Origin: Cliona cf. orientalis
Lineage: Eukaryota; Porifera; Demospongiae; Clionaida; Clionaidae
Assembly (NCBI GenBank): GCA_963930775.1
Contig: OZ005691.1
Coordinates: 310,001 to 374,000, forward strand
DNA: 64,000 nucleotides
Direction: 5' to 3'
In this document: in pieces, positions 24,335-33,598 of the stretch
Layout: the number at the start of each line of letters is the position of its first letter
Position numbering within the stretch: position 1 is the stretch's first letter
Translations under genes and position numbers: made by a program
Notes under the pieces: generated by a model
Told to the model about the DNA's origin: nothing
Seen by the model: the letters and a program-made list of their open reading frames with translations, nothing else
Database searches by the model: none

Positions 24335-25525
24335 ATGTCTGGACTCATATTCATGGAGGCCTTGAAATGCACAGCTTCCAAATGTATCGACAGCTGCAGT
24401 GAGGAGCTCTATCAAATAAGTGAAGAACTCTGGAAAAATCCAGAGCTAGGATTTGAAGAATACAAAGCTCATGAGATATTGACAAAGTTTCTGGAGAAGA
24501 AAGGATTCTCTGTGGAGCGCTCTTACACTGGAATCAAGACAGCCTTTAGGGCGACCTTTGGTACTGGCAGGCCCAATGTGTGTGTGATATGTGAATACGA
24601 TGCCCTGCCAGAGATCGGCCATGCCTGTGGACACAACCTGATAGCTGAGGCCGGAGTGGCAGCTGGTTTGGGTCTGAAAGCAGCTCTGGAGTCAAGCAAT
24701 GCTCCCAAAGGAAGACTCACTGTCATGGGCACTCCAGCTGAAGAGAACCTAGGTGGAAAAATCAACTTAGTTGAAAACAATGCATTCAAAGGTGTTGACA
24801 TAGCTATGATGGTCCACCCCGCCCCCTATTCCATTCTGAAGACACAATTTGTTGCTTGCGTGGAATTGAAAGTCACCTACACTGGCAAGGCGGCTCATGC
24901 AGCTGCCTTCCCCTGGGAGGGAGTGAACACCCTGGATGCAGCCGTGATGGCCTACACCTCCATCTCTGTCCTCAGACAACAGATAAAGCCAGATCATAGC
25001 ATCCATGGGATCATCACGAACGGTGGAACTAAGCCAAACATCATCCCAGAGAAAGCCTCGATGGAATACTTCATTCGTGCTCCAACTAAAAGTGAGGTGT
25101 ACGCTCTTACCAAGAAAGTTCGTGCTTGCTTTGAAGCAGCTGCTAGCACCACAGGCTGTCAGGTAGACATCGAGGAGAGCTCTTGCAATTTCGATATGAA
25201 AAGTAACAACATTTTGGCAACGGATTATCATGAAAACTACCAGGCTTTGGGTGGATGCAAGATGATCGAGGAATGGAGAGAGATAGGGTCTACTGATATG
25301 GGGAATGTGTCCTATTCTGTGCCTTCGATTCACCCCATGTACAAAATTGGTAGTGGAGAGGTGTATCACACAAGGGAATTCACTGCTGTGGCCAACACAC
25401 CAGAGGCACATGCTGAGACTTTGGTGGCTGCAAAGGCCATGGCACACACCTGCATCGATGTGCTCACAACAGATGGACTGCTGGAGCAGATTAAGAAAAC
25501 ATTTAAGGATCAAACCACTAACTAG
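24335..25525 (+). CDS. PM20D2: PM20D2-like peptidase M20 dipeptidase, copy 8
   Basis: An intronless ORF of 396 residues. The conserved start is probably the second Met (MEALKCTASKCIDSC, ATG at 24353), which aligns with copy 9; the first ATG is at 24335. All catalytic motifs are present, with PAEENLGGK in place of PAEEGGGGK and YHTREF as the last histidine motif. It pairs with copy 9: both have LKTQF(V/I)ACVELK after MVHP, and SCNFDMKSNNILA and HENYQALGGCKMIEEW late in the protein, unlike any other copy. Confidence 0.92.
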   Translation: MSGLIFMEALKCTASKCIDSCSEELYQISEELWKNPELGFEEYKAHEILTKFLEKKGFSVERSYTGIKTAFRATFGTGRPNVCVICEYDALPEIGHACGHNLIAEAGVAAGLGLKAALESSNAPKGRLTVMGTPAEENLGGKINLVENNAFKGVDIAMMVHPAPYSILKTQFVACVELKVTYTGKAAHAAAFPWEGVNTLDAAVMAYTSISVLRQQIKPDHSIHGIITNGGTKPNIIPEKASMEYFIRAPTKSEVYALTKKVRACFEAAASTTGCQVDIEESSCNFDMKSNNILATDYHENYQALGGCKMIEEWREIGSTDMGNVSYSVPSIHPMYKIGSGEVYHTREFTAVANTPEAHAETLVAAKAMAHTCIDVLTTDGLLEQIKKTFKDQTTN

Positions 25526-26531
25526 CAAGATCCCAATATTATAATTATGTCCTTAGCTACAACTAGTAGCTACCCAATTTATTAGTTTGGCTCAATAATT
25601 TTGGTTAGTTATTAGTATTAATTATAAAGGAGCAGTAGATCATTAGTATCTATCCTTTAATAATTTGATTAATACACAATGTCATGGGTTATTAACACCT
25701 GGGCTAATGATCTGAAATTGCTTTTAAGTGATTATGGGATTAATCCAGTCGAGTGTGACATCGTCACGGTGATTATCAAGGTCTACCAGTTGCTCATGGA
25801 AACGCTGCTCCACAAGACATTTTGCCACCTTCAGGCCACTCGAATATGATTTACTGTTTCCCCTTTCACCAGAAAGCCTGGGGCATGCGGGCGGGCGGTT
25901 CATTATTCATTATCACTATACATAATATTACTAGAGCACCAGCAACATTGACGACCCATGCCAAAGCTACTGTTAGACAACAAGATAAGAGCGGGTATAC
26001 TAATACACTCTAATGAATAAAATCTGGAAATTGTGGAAAGGATGCGGGCGGGAAATGGGAAACAACTAATCATATTGGAGTGGCCTTAATGTGTCCTTAT
26101 GATTCTCTATAAGCTTACTGAATGAGAGAGAGAGAGAGAGAGAGAGAGCAAAAGAGAGAAAGAGAGAGAGAGAATCATTACTACTCTTTCTTTAAAAATC
26201 ATCATCTATCCTTACAGTAGTCCAGATTGTTCCGTCCAGTGACTGTGTGCCGGTGCATGGGTCTCCCTTCAAAACGTACAACTATATTATAATCATTTCA
26301 ACCACATAAAACTTATTTCCAAATTGTTATAATTAATTACCTACAATGCCTGTTTTGACTCATCCAATAGTCTTTCGTTATTCACCTACGGAGTAAAAAC
26401 TATAAAATCAATTAATACTAACTATCTCGGGGGCTCACCCACCAATTGAATGACACACAAAGTCCAAGCCACGCCCATAAAGTCAATAAAGCACGCGTGC
26501 GCACGCGCGTAAATTATTATGCTGACGTGAC
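25526..26531. other. Spacer between PM20D2-8 and PM20D2-9
   Basis: Apart from the partial EMC8 duplicate listed below, it contains a stretch of about 250 bases (25850-26110) with no match elsewhere in the window and a (GA)n tract at 26124-26173. GCACGCGTGCGCACGCGCGT at 26491-26510, about 20 bases before copy 9, is an NRF1-like alternating GC motif. Confidence 0.6.
25683..26445 (-). pseudogene. Partial duplicate of EMC8/9 (3' exons only)
   Basis: The interval matches 27840-28330 in the same order: the terminal exon (VEQRFHEQLVD is still readable), the intron, the penultimate exon region (CAGTAGTCCAGATTGTTCC) and the small exon 3 region. The first two exons are absent. In the terminal exon an extra base before AAGCAATTTC creates an early stop relative to the intact gene, and about 250 bases of unrelated sequence interrupt it at 25850-26110. 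It probably arose when PM20D2-8/9 and the adjacent EMC8 3' half were duplicated together. Confidence 0.8.
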
Positions 26532-27710
26532 ATGCATACAGCGGTCATGGAGGCCTTGAAATGCACAGCTTCCAAATGTATCGACAGCTGCAGTGAGGAG
26601 CTCTATAAAATAAGTGAAGAACTCTGGAAAAATCCAGAGCTAGGATTTGAAGAATACAAAGCTCATGAGATATTGACAAGGTTTCTGGAGAAGAAAGGAT
26701 TCTCTGTGGAGCGCTCCTACACTGGAATCAAGACAGCCTTTAGGGCGACCTTTGGTTCTGGCAGGCCCAATGTGTGTGTGATATGTGAGTATGATGCCCT
26801 GCCAGAGATCGGCCATGCCTGTGGACACAACCTGATAGCAGAGGCTGGAGTGGCAGCTGGTTTGGGTCTGAAAGCAGCTCTGGAGTCGAGCAATGCTCCC
26901 GAAGGAAGACTCACTGTCATGGGCACCCCGGCTGAAGAGACTATAGGTGGAAAAATTACCTTACTTGAGAACAATGCATTCAAAGGTGTTGACATAGCTA
27001 TGATGGTCCACCCCGCCCCCTATTCCATTCTGAAGACACAATTTATTGCTTGCGTGGAATTGAAAGTCACCTACTCCGGCAAGGCGGCTCACGCAGCTGC
27101 CTTCCCCTGGGAGGGAGTGAACGCCCTGGATGCAGCCGTGATGGCCTACACCTCCATCTCTGTCCTCAGACAACAGATGAAGTCAGATCATAGCATCCAT
27201 GGGATCATCACGAATGGTGGAACTAAGCCAAACATCATCCCAGAGAAAACCTCGATGGAATACTTCATTCGTGCCCCAACTAAAAGTGAGGTGTACGCTT
27301 TTACCAAAAAAGTTTACGCTTGCTTCGAAGCAGCTGCTAGCGCCACAGGCTGTCAGGTAGACATCGAAGAGCAGTCTTGCAATTTCGATATGAAAAGCAA
27401 CAACATTTTGGCCGCTAGTTATCATGAAAACTACCAGGCTTTGGGTGGATGCAAGATGATCGAGGAATGGAGAGAGAATGGGTCTACTGATATGGGAAAT
27501 GTTTCCTATTCTGTGCCTTCGATTCACCCCATGTACAAGATTGGCAGTGGAGAGGTATATCACATGAGAGAGTTCACCGCTGTGACCAACACACCAGAGG
27601 CACATGCTGAGACTTTGGTGGCTGCAAAGGCCATGGCACACACCTGCATCGATGTCCTCACAACAGATGGACTGCTGGAGGAGATAAGGAAGGAATTTGA
27701 AGGTCCTTAA
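26532..27710 (+). CDS. PM20D2: PM20D2-like peptidase M20 dipeptidase, copy 9
   Basis: An intronless ORF of 392 residues; likely start MHTAVMEAL or the second Met (26547). It is the sister of copy 8, with PAEETIGGK and YHMREF variants of the usual motifs. The extreme C-terminus is truncated compared with copy 8 (ends EEIRKEFEGP rather than QIKKTFKDQTTN). All zinc and catalytic residues are in place. It converges with EMC8/9, whose stop lies 148 bases downstream. Confidence 0.92.
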   Translation: MHTAVMEALKCTASKCIDSCSEELYKISEELWKNPELGFEEYKAHEILTRFLEKKGFSVERSYTGIKTAFRATFGSGRPNVCVICEYDALPEIGHACGHNLIAEAGVAAGLGLKAALESSNAPEGRLTVMGTPAEETIGGKITLLENNAFKGVDIAMMVHPAPYSILKTQFIACVELKVTYSGKAAHAAAFPWEGVNALDAAVMAYTSISVLRQQMKSDHSIHGIITNGGTKPNIIPEKTSMEYFIRAPTKSEVYAFTKKVYACFEAAASATGCQVDIEEQSCNFDMKSNNILAASYHENYQALGGCKMIEEWRENGSTDMGNVSYSVPSIHPMYKIGSGEVYHMREFTAVTNTPEAHAETLVAAKAMAHTCIDVLTTDGLLEEIRKEFEGP

Positions 27711-27858
27711 CTACAACTAGTACCCAATTTAAATTTATTACTTTGGTTTCAATAATTTTGGTTAATTATTAAATTCATGAAGGAGCATTAGATTGTTAGT
27801 ATCCTTTAATAATTAATTTTGATTAATCACACAATGTCATGGGTTATTAACACCTGGG

Positions 27859-28773
27859 CTAATGATCTGAAATTGCTTTAGTGATATCAGGATTAGTCCA
27901 GTCGAGTGTGACATCGTCGAGGTGATTATCAAAGTCTACCAGTTGCTCATGGAAACGCTGCTCCACGAGACGCTTTGCCACCTTCAATGTGTCATTCTCT
28001 ATAAGCTTACTGAATAAAAGAGGGAGAGCGAAAGATAGAAAGAGAGAGAGAATCATTACTACTCTTTCTTTGAAAATCATCATCTCTATCCTTACAGTAG
28101 TCCAGATTGTTCCTTCCAGTGACCGTGTGCTGGCGGATCTCCCTTCAAAATGTACAGCTATAATTACGATAAAATTGAGGCATTCTCAACCACGTAAAAC
28201 TTTTGGATTTCCAAATTGTTAATTACCTCCAATGCATGTTTTGACTCGTCCAACAGTCTTTCGTTGTTCACCTACAGAGTATAAAATTATGAAATCAATT
28301 AATATTAATTATCCCAGGGGCTCACCCACCAATAGCAGGCATCCTTTGTTCTCACAGCTGCTGGCAATCTTGGTTGCAGTGTGCTTTGCCGTGTCACTGA
28401 CGGTCATGTCCTCAAACCGCTCGTTGGCATGGTAATAGCCTACTATACTCAATCCTTTGGAATTGCAGTACAACTCGACCTGTTTTGATAAGAAAAGGCT
28501 TAAAAATCTTTCCAGCCCCCCCTCTCTCCTTTATCCACATATCCACTAATAATCACATCATCATTACATCACTACCTGTGTGAGTGCCACTTCCAGCATG
28601 GGAGCCAGGCCCAGCCCAATGTGGAAGAGGGGTATGGAGTCCTGTATCTGGACAGTCTGCGTCTCCTTGGATATCGAGCCAATCAGCACTCCATTTAGAG
28701 CACAGTGAGGGTACTTGCAGCTGTGAAGGACGATCTTACTGTAAGCCTTCAGAGTTATCGAATAGATCGTCAT
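27859..28773 (-). CDS. EMC8: ER membrane protein complex subunit 8/9
   Basis: Five exons are inferred: 28576-28773, 28330-28479, 28227-28271, 28096-28157 and 27859-28009, giving 201 residues. Human EMC8 has 210. Matching segments include LKAYSKIVLHSCKYPHCALN, IPLFHIGLGLAPMLEVALTQ, IVGYYHANERFED and, at the end, LVDFDNHLDDVTLDWTNPDI. The protein is an MPN-like fold subunit on the cytosolic side of the EMC, which inserts tail-anchored and multipass membrane proteins. Vertebrates have two paralogues (EMC8, EMC9); this may be the single ancestral form. It is divergent from DGAT1 and its 3' half has been duplicated at 25683-26445. Confidence 0.92.
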
Positions 28774-29037
28774 ATTAAAATATCTTCTTGTCCTTAGATC
28801 CTTTTACTTCCAACCAAAAACCATGTGTCTGAGCTGAAGGGGCTGCCCCTTTTAATTTCGCTGCGTCGGGGTTAAAGTTCAAGCACATGCACGTTGACCT
28901 CAGCTCATGCGGTACGGTACCGAGATAGAAGGTGATAGTTTACCACAAAAAAGGGGCTCCAAGGTCTCACTTTCTCTACGAGAGAAGGACAAAGAATAGA
29001 GCCCGATTCTTAGCCGTGGTACCTCGATCTCGCCAAA
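28774..29037. promoter_or_regulatory. Bidirectional promoter interval, EMC8 / DGAT1
   Basis: 264 bases lie between divergent starts. It includes a near-palindrome AAGGGGCTGCCCCTT at about 28838-28852 and a GCGGTACGGTACCGAG stretch near 28909. Both genes encode ER membrane proteins. Shared control is inferred. Confidence 0.45.
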
Positions 29038-30712
29038 ATGTCGAGTTTGACCCAGCGGACGTCAGCGGCTGCTTCGCGGACGGTCGCCGCTAGCTCTAGT
29101 TCGAGTTCCAACAGCAGTCGGTCTCCATTGAGCGTCGTAGATCGAGTCAAGGATTCGTCAGTGGCCGATTCTGACTATGCCTCGGACATGGACACCAAGG
29201 AGCATAGGCCAGATAAACCGTGAGGAAAAAAAATTATATTATTTTGATGATGCAATAATTAAAATTTGTACTATTATTTAATTTTTTTGTAGATCATTGG
29301 CTGTGCATGAAATTGAATTTTTTTTTCACTACTCTTGCAGCTGCCACAGAGAGTGTGAGTCACTCTTCTCCTCCAAGAGCGGTTTCTCTAATTATAGGGG
29401 TCTCCTCAATGACTGCATCCTGCTACTGGTGAGTGCGAGAGGGTGTGTATACATGTGCGCTTGTGTCACTCACTAGCACTATGAATGTACGCGTGAGCGT
29501 GTCCTCCTATCAAAATTTAATACCGTAAATCTGGAAGTTTTCGTTGTAAAAATATTTTCGTAGTCAATGGCGGCTACGATAATTAATCTTACGAAAATTA
29601 GCATGCACTATTAACGCTAATGTGGTAAGGGGTCGTTCCTACGAAAAATTTTTTACACGAAAATTCATCATACGAAAGTTTCTTTACACAAATTTCCAAA
29701 TCTACGGTATTCAAATCCATGTTTAATATGATTTCACCTAAAATTTCAAACTGAAAGCAGTGTTGTGTCTCGATGGAAATCTTATAGCAGCATTGTGACT
29801 AACCTAGCGATTGCATCATGTCTGTTTTGTCCTGCTGTGCATCCAAGCACCTGACTGTATGACATGTACTACTACTGTATACCCTGTACCTGACCCTGTG
29901 CATGGTATGGCTGGCTGCAGCACATTAATTTTGACGTAAACACAATGGGCTGTGACAATGGGGCACATTCAGTGGCGGTACCTTTATGCTAAGGACTGTC
30001 GTACAACCAAACACTTCTGCATTAGCCTCGTCCGTCCCCAGGCTCTCTTGGATCAGCAGCTTTTGCCAAGTGGCATAATTGTACACGCAGAGTAGCTTCC
30101 TCCGATTCTCTCGTTTCCACTCTCAGGTGCTGTGTAGTATTGAGGTAGCCTTGTCCCCAGGCCATTGAAAACGTGGAGTGGCCTGGGGACGTACGAGGGT
30201 AGCATGCATTGAGGAGTCTTCATTATTTCATTCATGTACATATAATACACATGTACATGTAGTCTAGTCTGCTCCAGAGCACATGCTAGTGCATGCATAT
30301 ATGTACACACCTCGCCACCCATTGGCTGGAGTGCTGTTCATGTGGCTATCATGCAGCCCCATGCCCCTTCTCTGCTGAGCTGGGTTGTGGTTGAAAATCG
30401 ATACTGTGTATATTATAGCCTGATAAAGCCCAAGACTCCCTGTTTAAAGCAAGCCTTGGGTGCAGAAACTGTGTGCTCCCAGTAAGGACAATGATAGATC
30501 ATAGGTCAGGGGTGTATGAGGCCAGCAGCTTGCAGGAGTAGAGTACTACTTATTGTTCCCACTTGGCTTTGTAACTTGTTCTGATGTTTATCTGCATGTA
30601 CCTATTGTGCACCATCTGTTCATATCTAGGTGCTCTCGAATTCTAGGAACATAATTCAAAACCTGACAAAGTGAGTGGACAAGGTGGAGTGTAGGATACA
30701 GTATGATTGCTT

Positions 30713-30746
<34 letters not shown>

Positions 30747-32283
30747 GGTATGGTTTCTTAGTTGATCCCTTTCAGTGGGTCCAGCAAGGCGTAAAGAGAG
30801 CCACATGGCCCTTCTGGGGCTTGCTCATCAGTAAGCGAGAAATTTAATATGATGCGTACTTGATGCTGATGCCTCCATCTTTCTCATTCCAGCTAGCTGG
30901 GTGTTCCCTCTCCTCGCTTTGTACTTTGAGAAGCTCATGGTCAAGGTGAGTGCAGAGGGTGGGTGGGTAGGGTTGGGGGGGGGGGGGGGGGAGGGGGTAA
31001 GGATGAGAACCATGACAACCTTTCCCTTTGGTGTGAACTGGGATGAAGCCATAGGGTTAAGGTATCCATGGCAACAGGCAAATTAAATTGTGAGGGTATG
31101 GACACCTCTGGGAATGGGGCCTTGTTGGACATGAACACATGATGTGTATCTAATAAAATCTTGACCTTTTTCTAGTTGACTCGTCAGCACATGTTGAGGA
31201 GGAGAACAGATGTTATAAAATTGTAGCCTTGTTCCCAGGCCCTTCCCAGCTCACCAGTGTGTCTGGAAGGGATCTGAGAATGTGGCTATAAGAGATCTCT
31301 CTTCCTCTCTCTCTCTCTCTCTCTTTCTCTTTCTCTCTCTTTCTCACTCATCACAGAAACGGATATCTGAGCGTAACTTGGTCATCTATCATGCCGTGAA
31401 CATTGCCAGCCTCGTCATATTCCCAGTGGTGGTAGTGTTCCTAACAGCACCCGGACCAGGCAAGTGATCACATGACTCGCCCATGGGAGTCACATGACAT
31501 ATTAACAAGTCACATGACTTTGTATTGTATTCCTGTAGTTGGGTCATTCTTTTCACTGATTTGGTACACTGTACTTTTTATGAAACTCATTTCGTATACG
31601 CAAGTCAACTGGTGGTGCCGGACTGACAAGTCGACCAAGAAAAAGGGTACAACTGGTAATGTGCTGTTCTAATTAGAGAATTATTTCTTTCTCGTATATA
31701 GAAGATAGTCCAAGACAGAAGAAGTTGGTTCAGTATCCTGACAATCTCAACATAAAAGGTGTAATTTTTGCAATTTTGATAAAAAATTTGGTCAAATTTT
31801 TGATCCTCCCTCCCTCCCTCCCTCCTTCCCCAGATATAATCTACTTTTGCATCGTTCCCACTCTCTGCTATGAGCTCAATTTCCCGAGAACCAACAGAAT
31901 TCACAAAATTTTCGTCATTCGTCGAATCCTCGAAGCAGTAAGTTCGCCATCATAATTTAAAAATTTAATTGTTGGCCACCATGTACAAAATAAAAAAAAG
32001 ACATTACAGAGACATTAAATTTTGGCAGTATTCATTTAGTGGGTAATTTAGCTATTGTATGATGACAATAATGTGCCATATGAGTGCCCATTCCCATTCC
32101 GTTTGTTCTCCTGCAGGTGTTCATTCTTCAGGTGCAGCTGGCGATCATCCAGCAGTGGTTGATCCCCACAGCCCTCCACTCGCTGCAGCCATTCAAGGAG
32201 ATGGACTGGGCAAAGATGGTCGAGAGGGTCTTCCTTTTAGCTGTGAGTCCTCGTTACCAGCCAACAGCTTTGCTGGCAATTGG

Positions 32284-32367
<84 letters not shown>

Positions 32368-33337
32368 GTTTATTAGTTCATCTTTGTCCCCTAGGAAGGG
32401 GTAGTCTATTAATTTTGTGCACTCACAATCCTTGGCCTTTCCTGCCTTTCTTTATAGTGTAGATCTGAAATTTCTGTACTATGAAAGCTCCTTCCTCCCT
32501 CTCTCTCTCTCTCTCTCTTCAATCACCATCTCTATACCTATAAACGACGTGTCCAAATTATCATAGTTATAGTATTTGTACTTTTTGGTCAGAGATTATT
32601 CCCACTGTGCAGCTGCCAAACCATCTCTTTTGGTTGCTTGGTTTCTACTCAATTTTTCACTCGTTGATGAACCTCACCGCCGAGCTTTTCCGCTTCGCCG
32701 ACAGAAAGTTCTACGGCGACTGGTGGAATGCTCAGGACACTAGGCGGTTCTGGAAGGACTGGAACATCCCCGTCCATCGATGGGCTTCCAGGTGAGAATG
32801 TCTCTCTCTCTCTCTTTCTCTTTTATTAAATTTTCTTCCTTGCAGACATATCTACAACCCTCTGATCAAAACGGGCTGCAACAAGATAGCGGCACAGTTG
32901 ATCGTCTTTGCAATGTCAGCATTCTTCCATGAGGTATAATATACACATACAATAATTATTATTATTACCAACGAGCATCAAATCATGTGACTATCATGTG
33001 ACTGTTTGTTCTGCTCCTACAGTATCTTGTGAGTGTCCCCCTCCATATGCTACGCCCGTGGGCCTTTGTTGCCATGCTTGGACAAGTAAGTTTATTATTA
33101 TCAAGTTTTGCCAAATTTGACATTTTTTGGCCCCTCCCCCCCCCCCCCCCCAAAAAGGTGCCCCTTGGTATTCTGACGTCCATTCGTCTGTTCCGAGGTC
33201 AGATTGGGAATGTGATAGTGTGGGCGAGCATCGTCCTGGGCCAGCCTATCGCCATCCTCATGTACCTTCATGACTACTACGTCATCAACTGGGCACCTCA
33301 CAACACCACCATTGGAGATACCATACCAACCACATAG
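29038..33337 (+). CDS. DGAT1: Diacylglycerol O-acyltransferase 1
   Basis: Fourteen exons are inferred: 29038-29219, 29341-29428, 30630-30670, 30748-30830, 30893-30945, 31357-31459, 31539-31646, 31702-31758, 31834-31937, 32117-32242, 32613-32791, 32846-32933, 33023-33085 and 33158-33337. They total 484 residues (human 488). MBOAT hallmarks are present: [25 protein letters not shown], and SAFFHEYLVSVPL with the catalytic histidine, then [15 protein letters not shown]. The N-terminus is Ser-rich and cytosolic; about nine hydrophobic segments follow. The enzyme makes triacylglycerol from diacylglycerol and acyl-CoA in the ER. Intron 6 appears to use a GC donor (31460-31461). Introns hold a MITE copy and GA/CT repeats. 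It converges with POP4. Confidence 0.95.
29521..29709. repeat. MITE-like inverted-repeat element, family II, copy 2
   Basis: In DGAT1 intron 2. It starts TACCGTAAATCTGGAAGTTT and ends with an AAATCTACGGTA complement. Its interior matches 12596-12776 closely, including GATGGCGGCTACGA-type and CACTATTAACG blocks. Confidence 0.88.
32283..32519. repeat. (GA)n and (CT)n tracts at opposite ends of DGAT1 intron 10
   Basis: A GA tract of about 86 bases (32283-32368) follows the donor of exon 10, and a CT tract (about 32494-32519) precedes the acceptor of exon 11. In the pre-mRNA they are complementary and could form a duplex of 20 or more base pairs. Confidence 0.9.
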
Positions 33338-33598
33338 TAGCGATGCATAATACTATGCATTATCATAATATGTTTAGGCAGATAGTTTTTTCTCATTTTT
33401 TTGATCAGTCAATTTGGGACTATAGCACATGCACTGAATCCCTAATTTTTGTTCACGACCTGCTATACGTAATAATACATCACCCTTCTTTCATTATTGC
33501 CAATTTTAAGAGTGCGATATCTTGAAAATTTTGAGAACAACTTTTTACACTGGTGAGAACAAATAATTATTAATGCATTGTGTGTGGAGTGAGTGGGG

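Noticed and set aside
32059-32462. Arg-Glu repeat proteins here and at 13667-14005
   Set aside because: They arise from (GA)n microsatellites inside introns.
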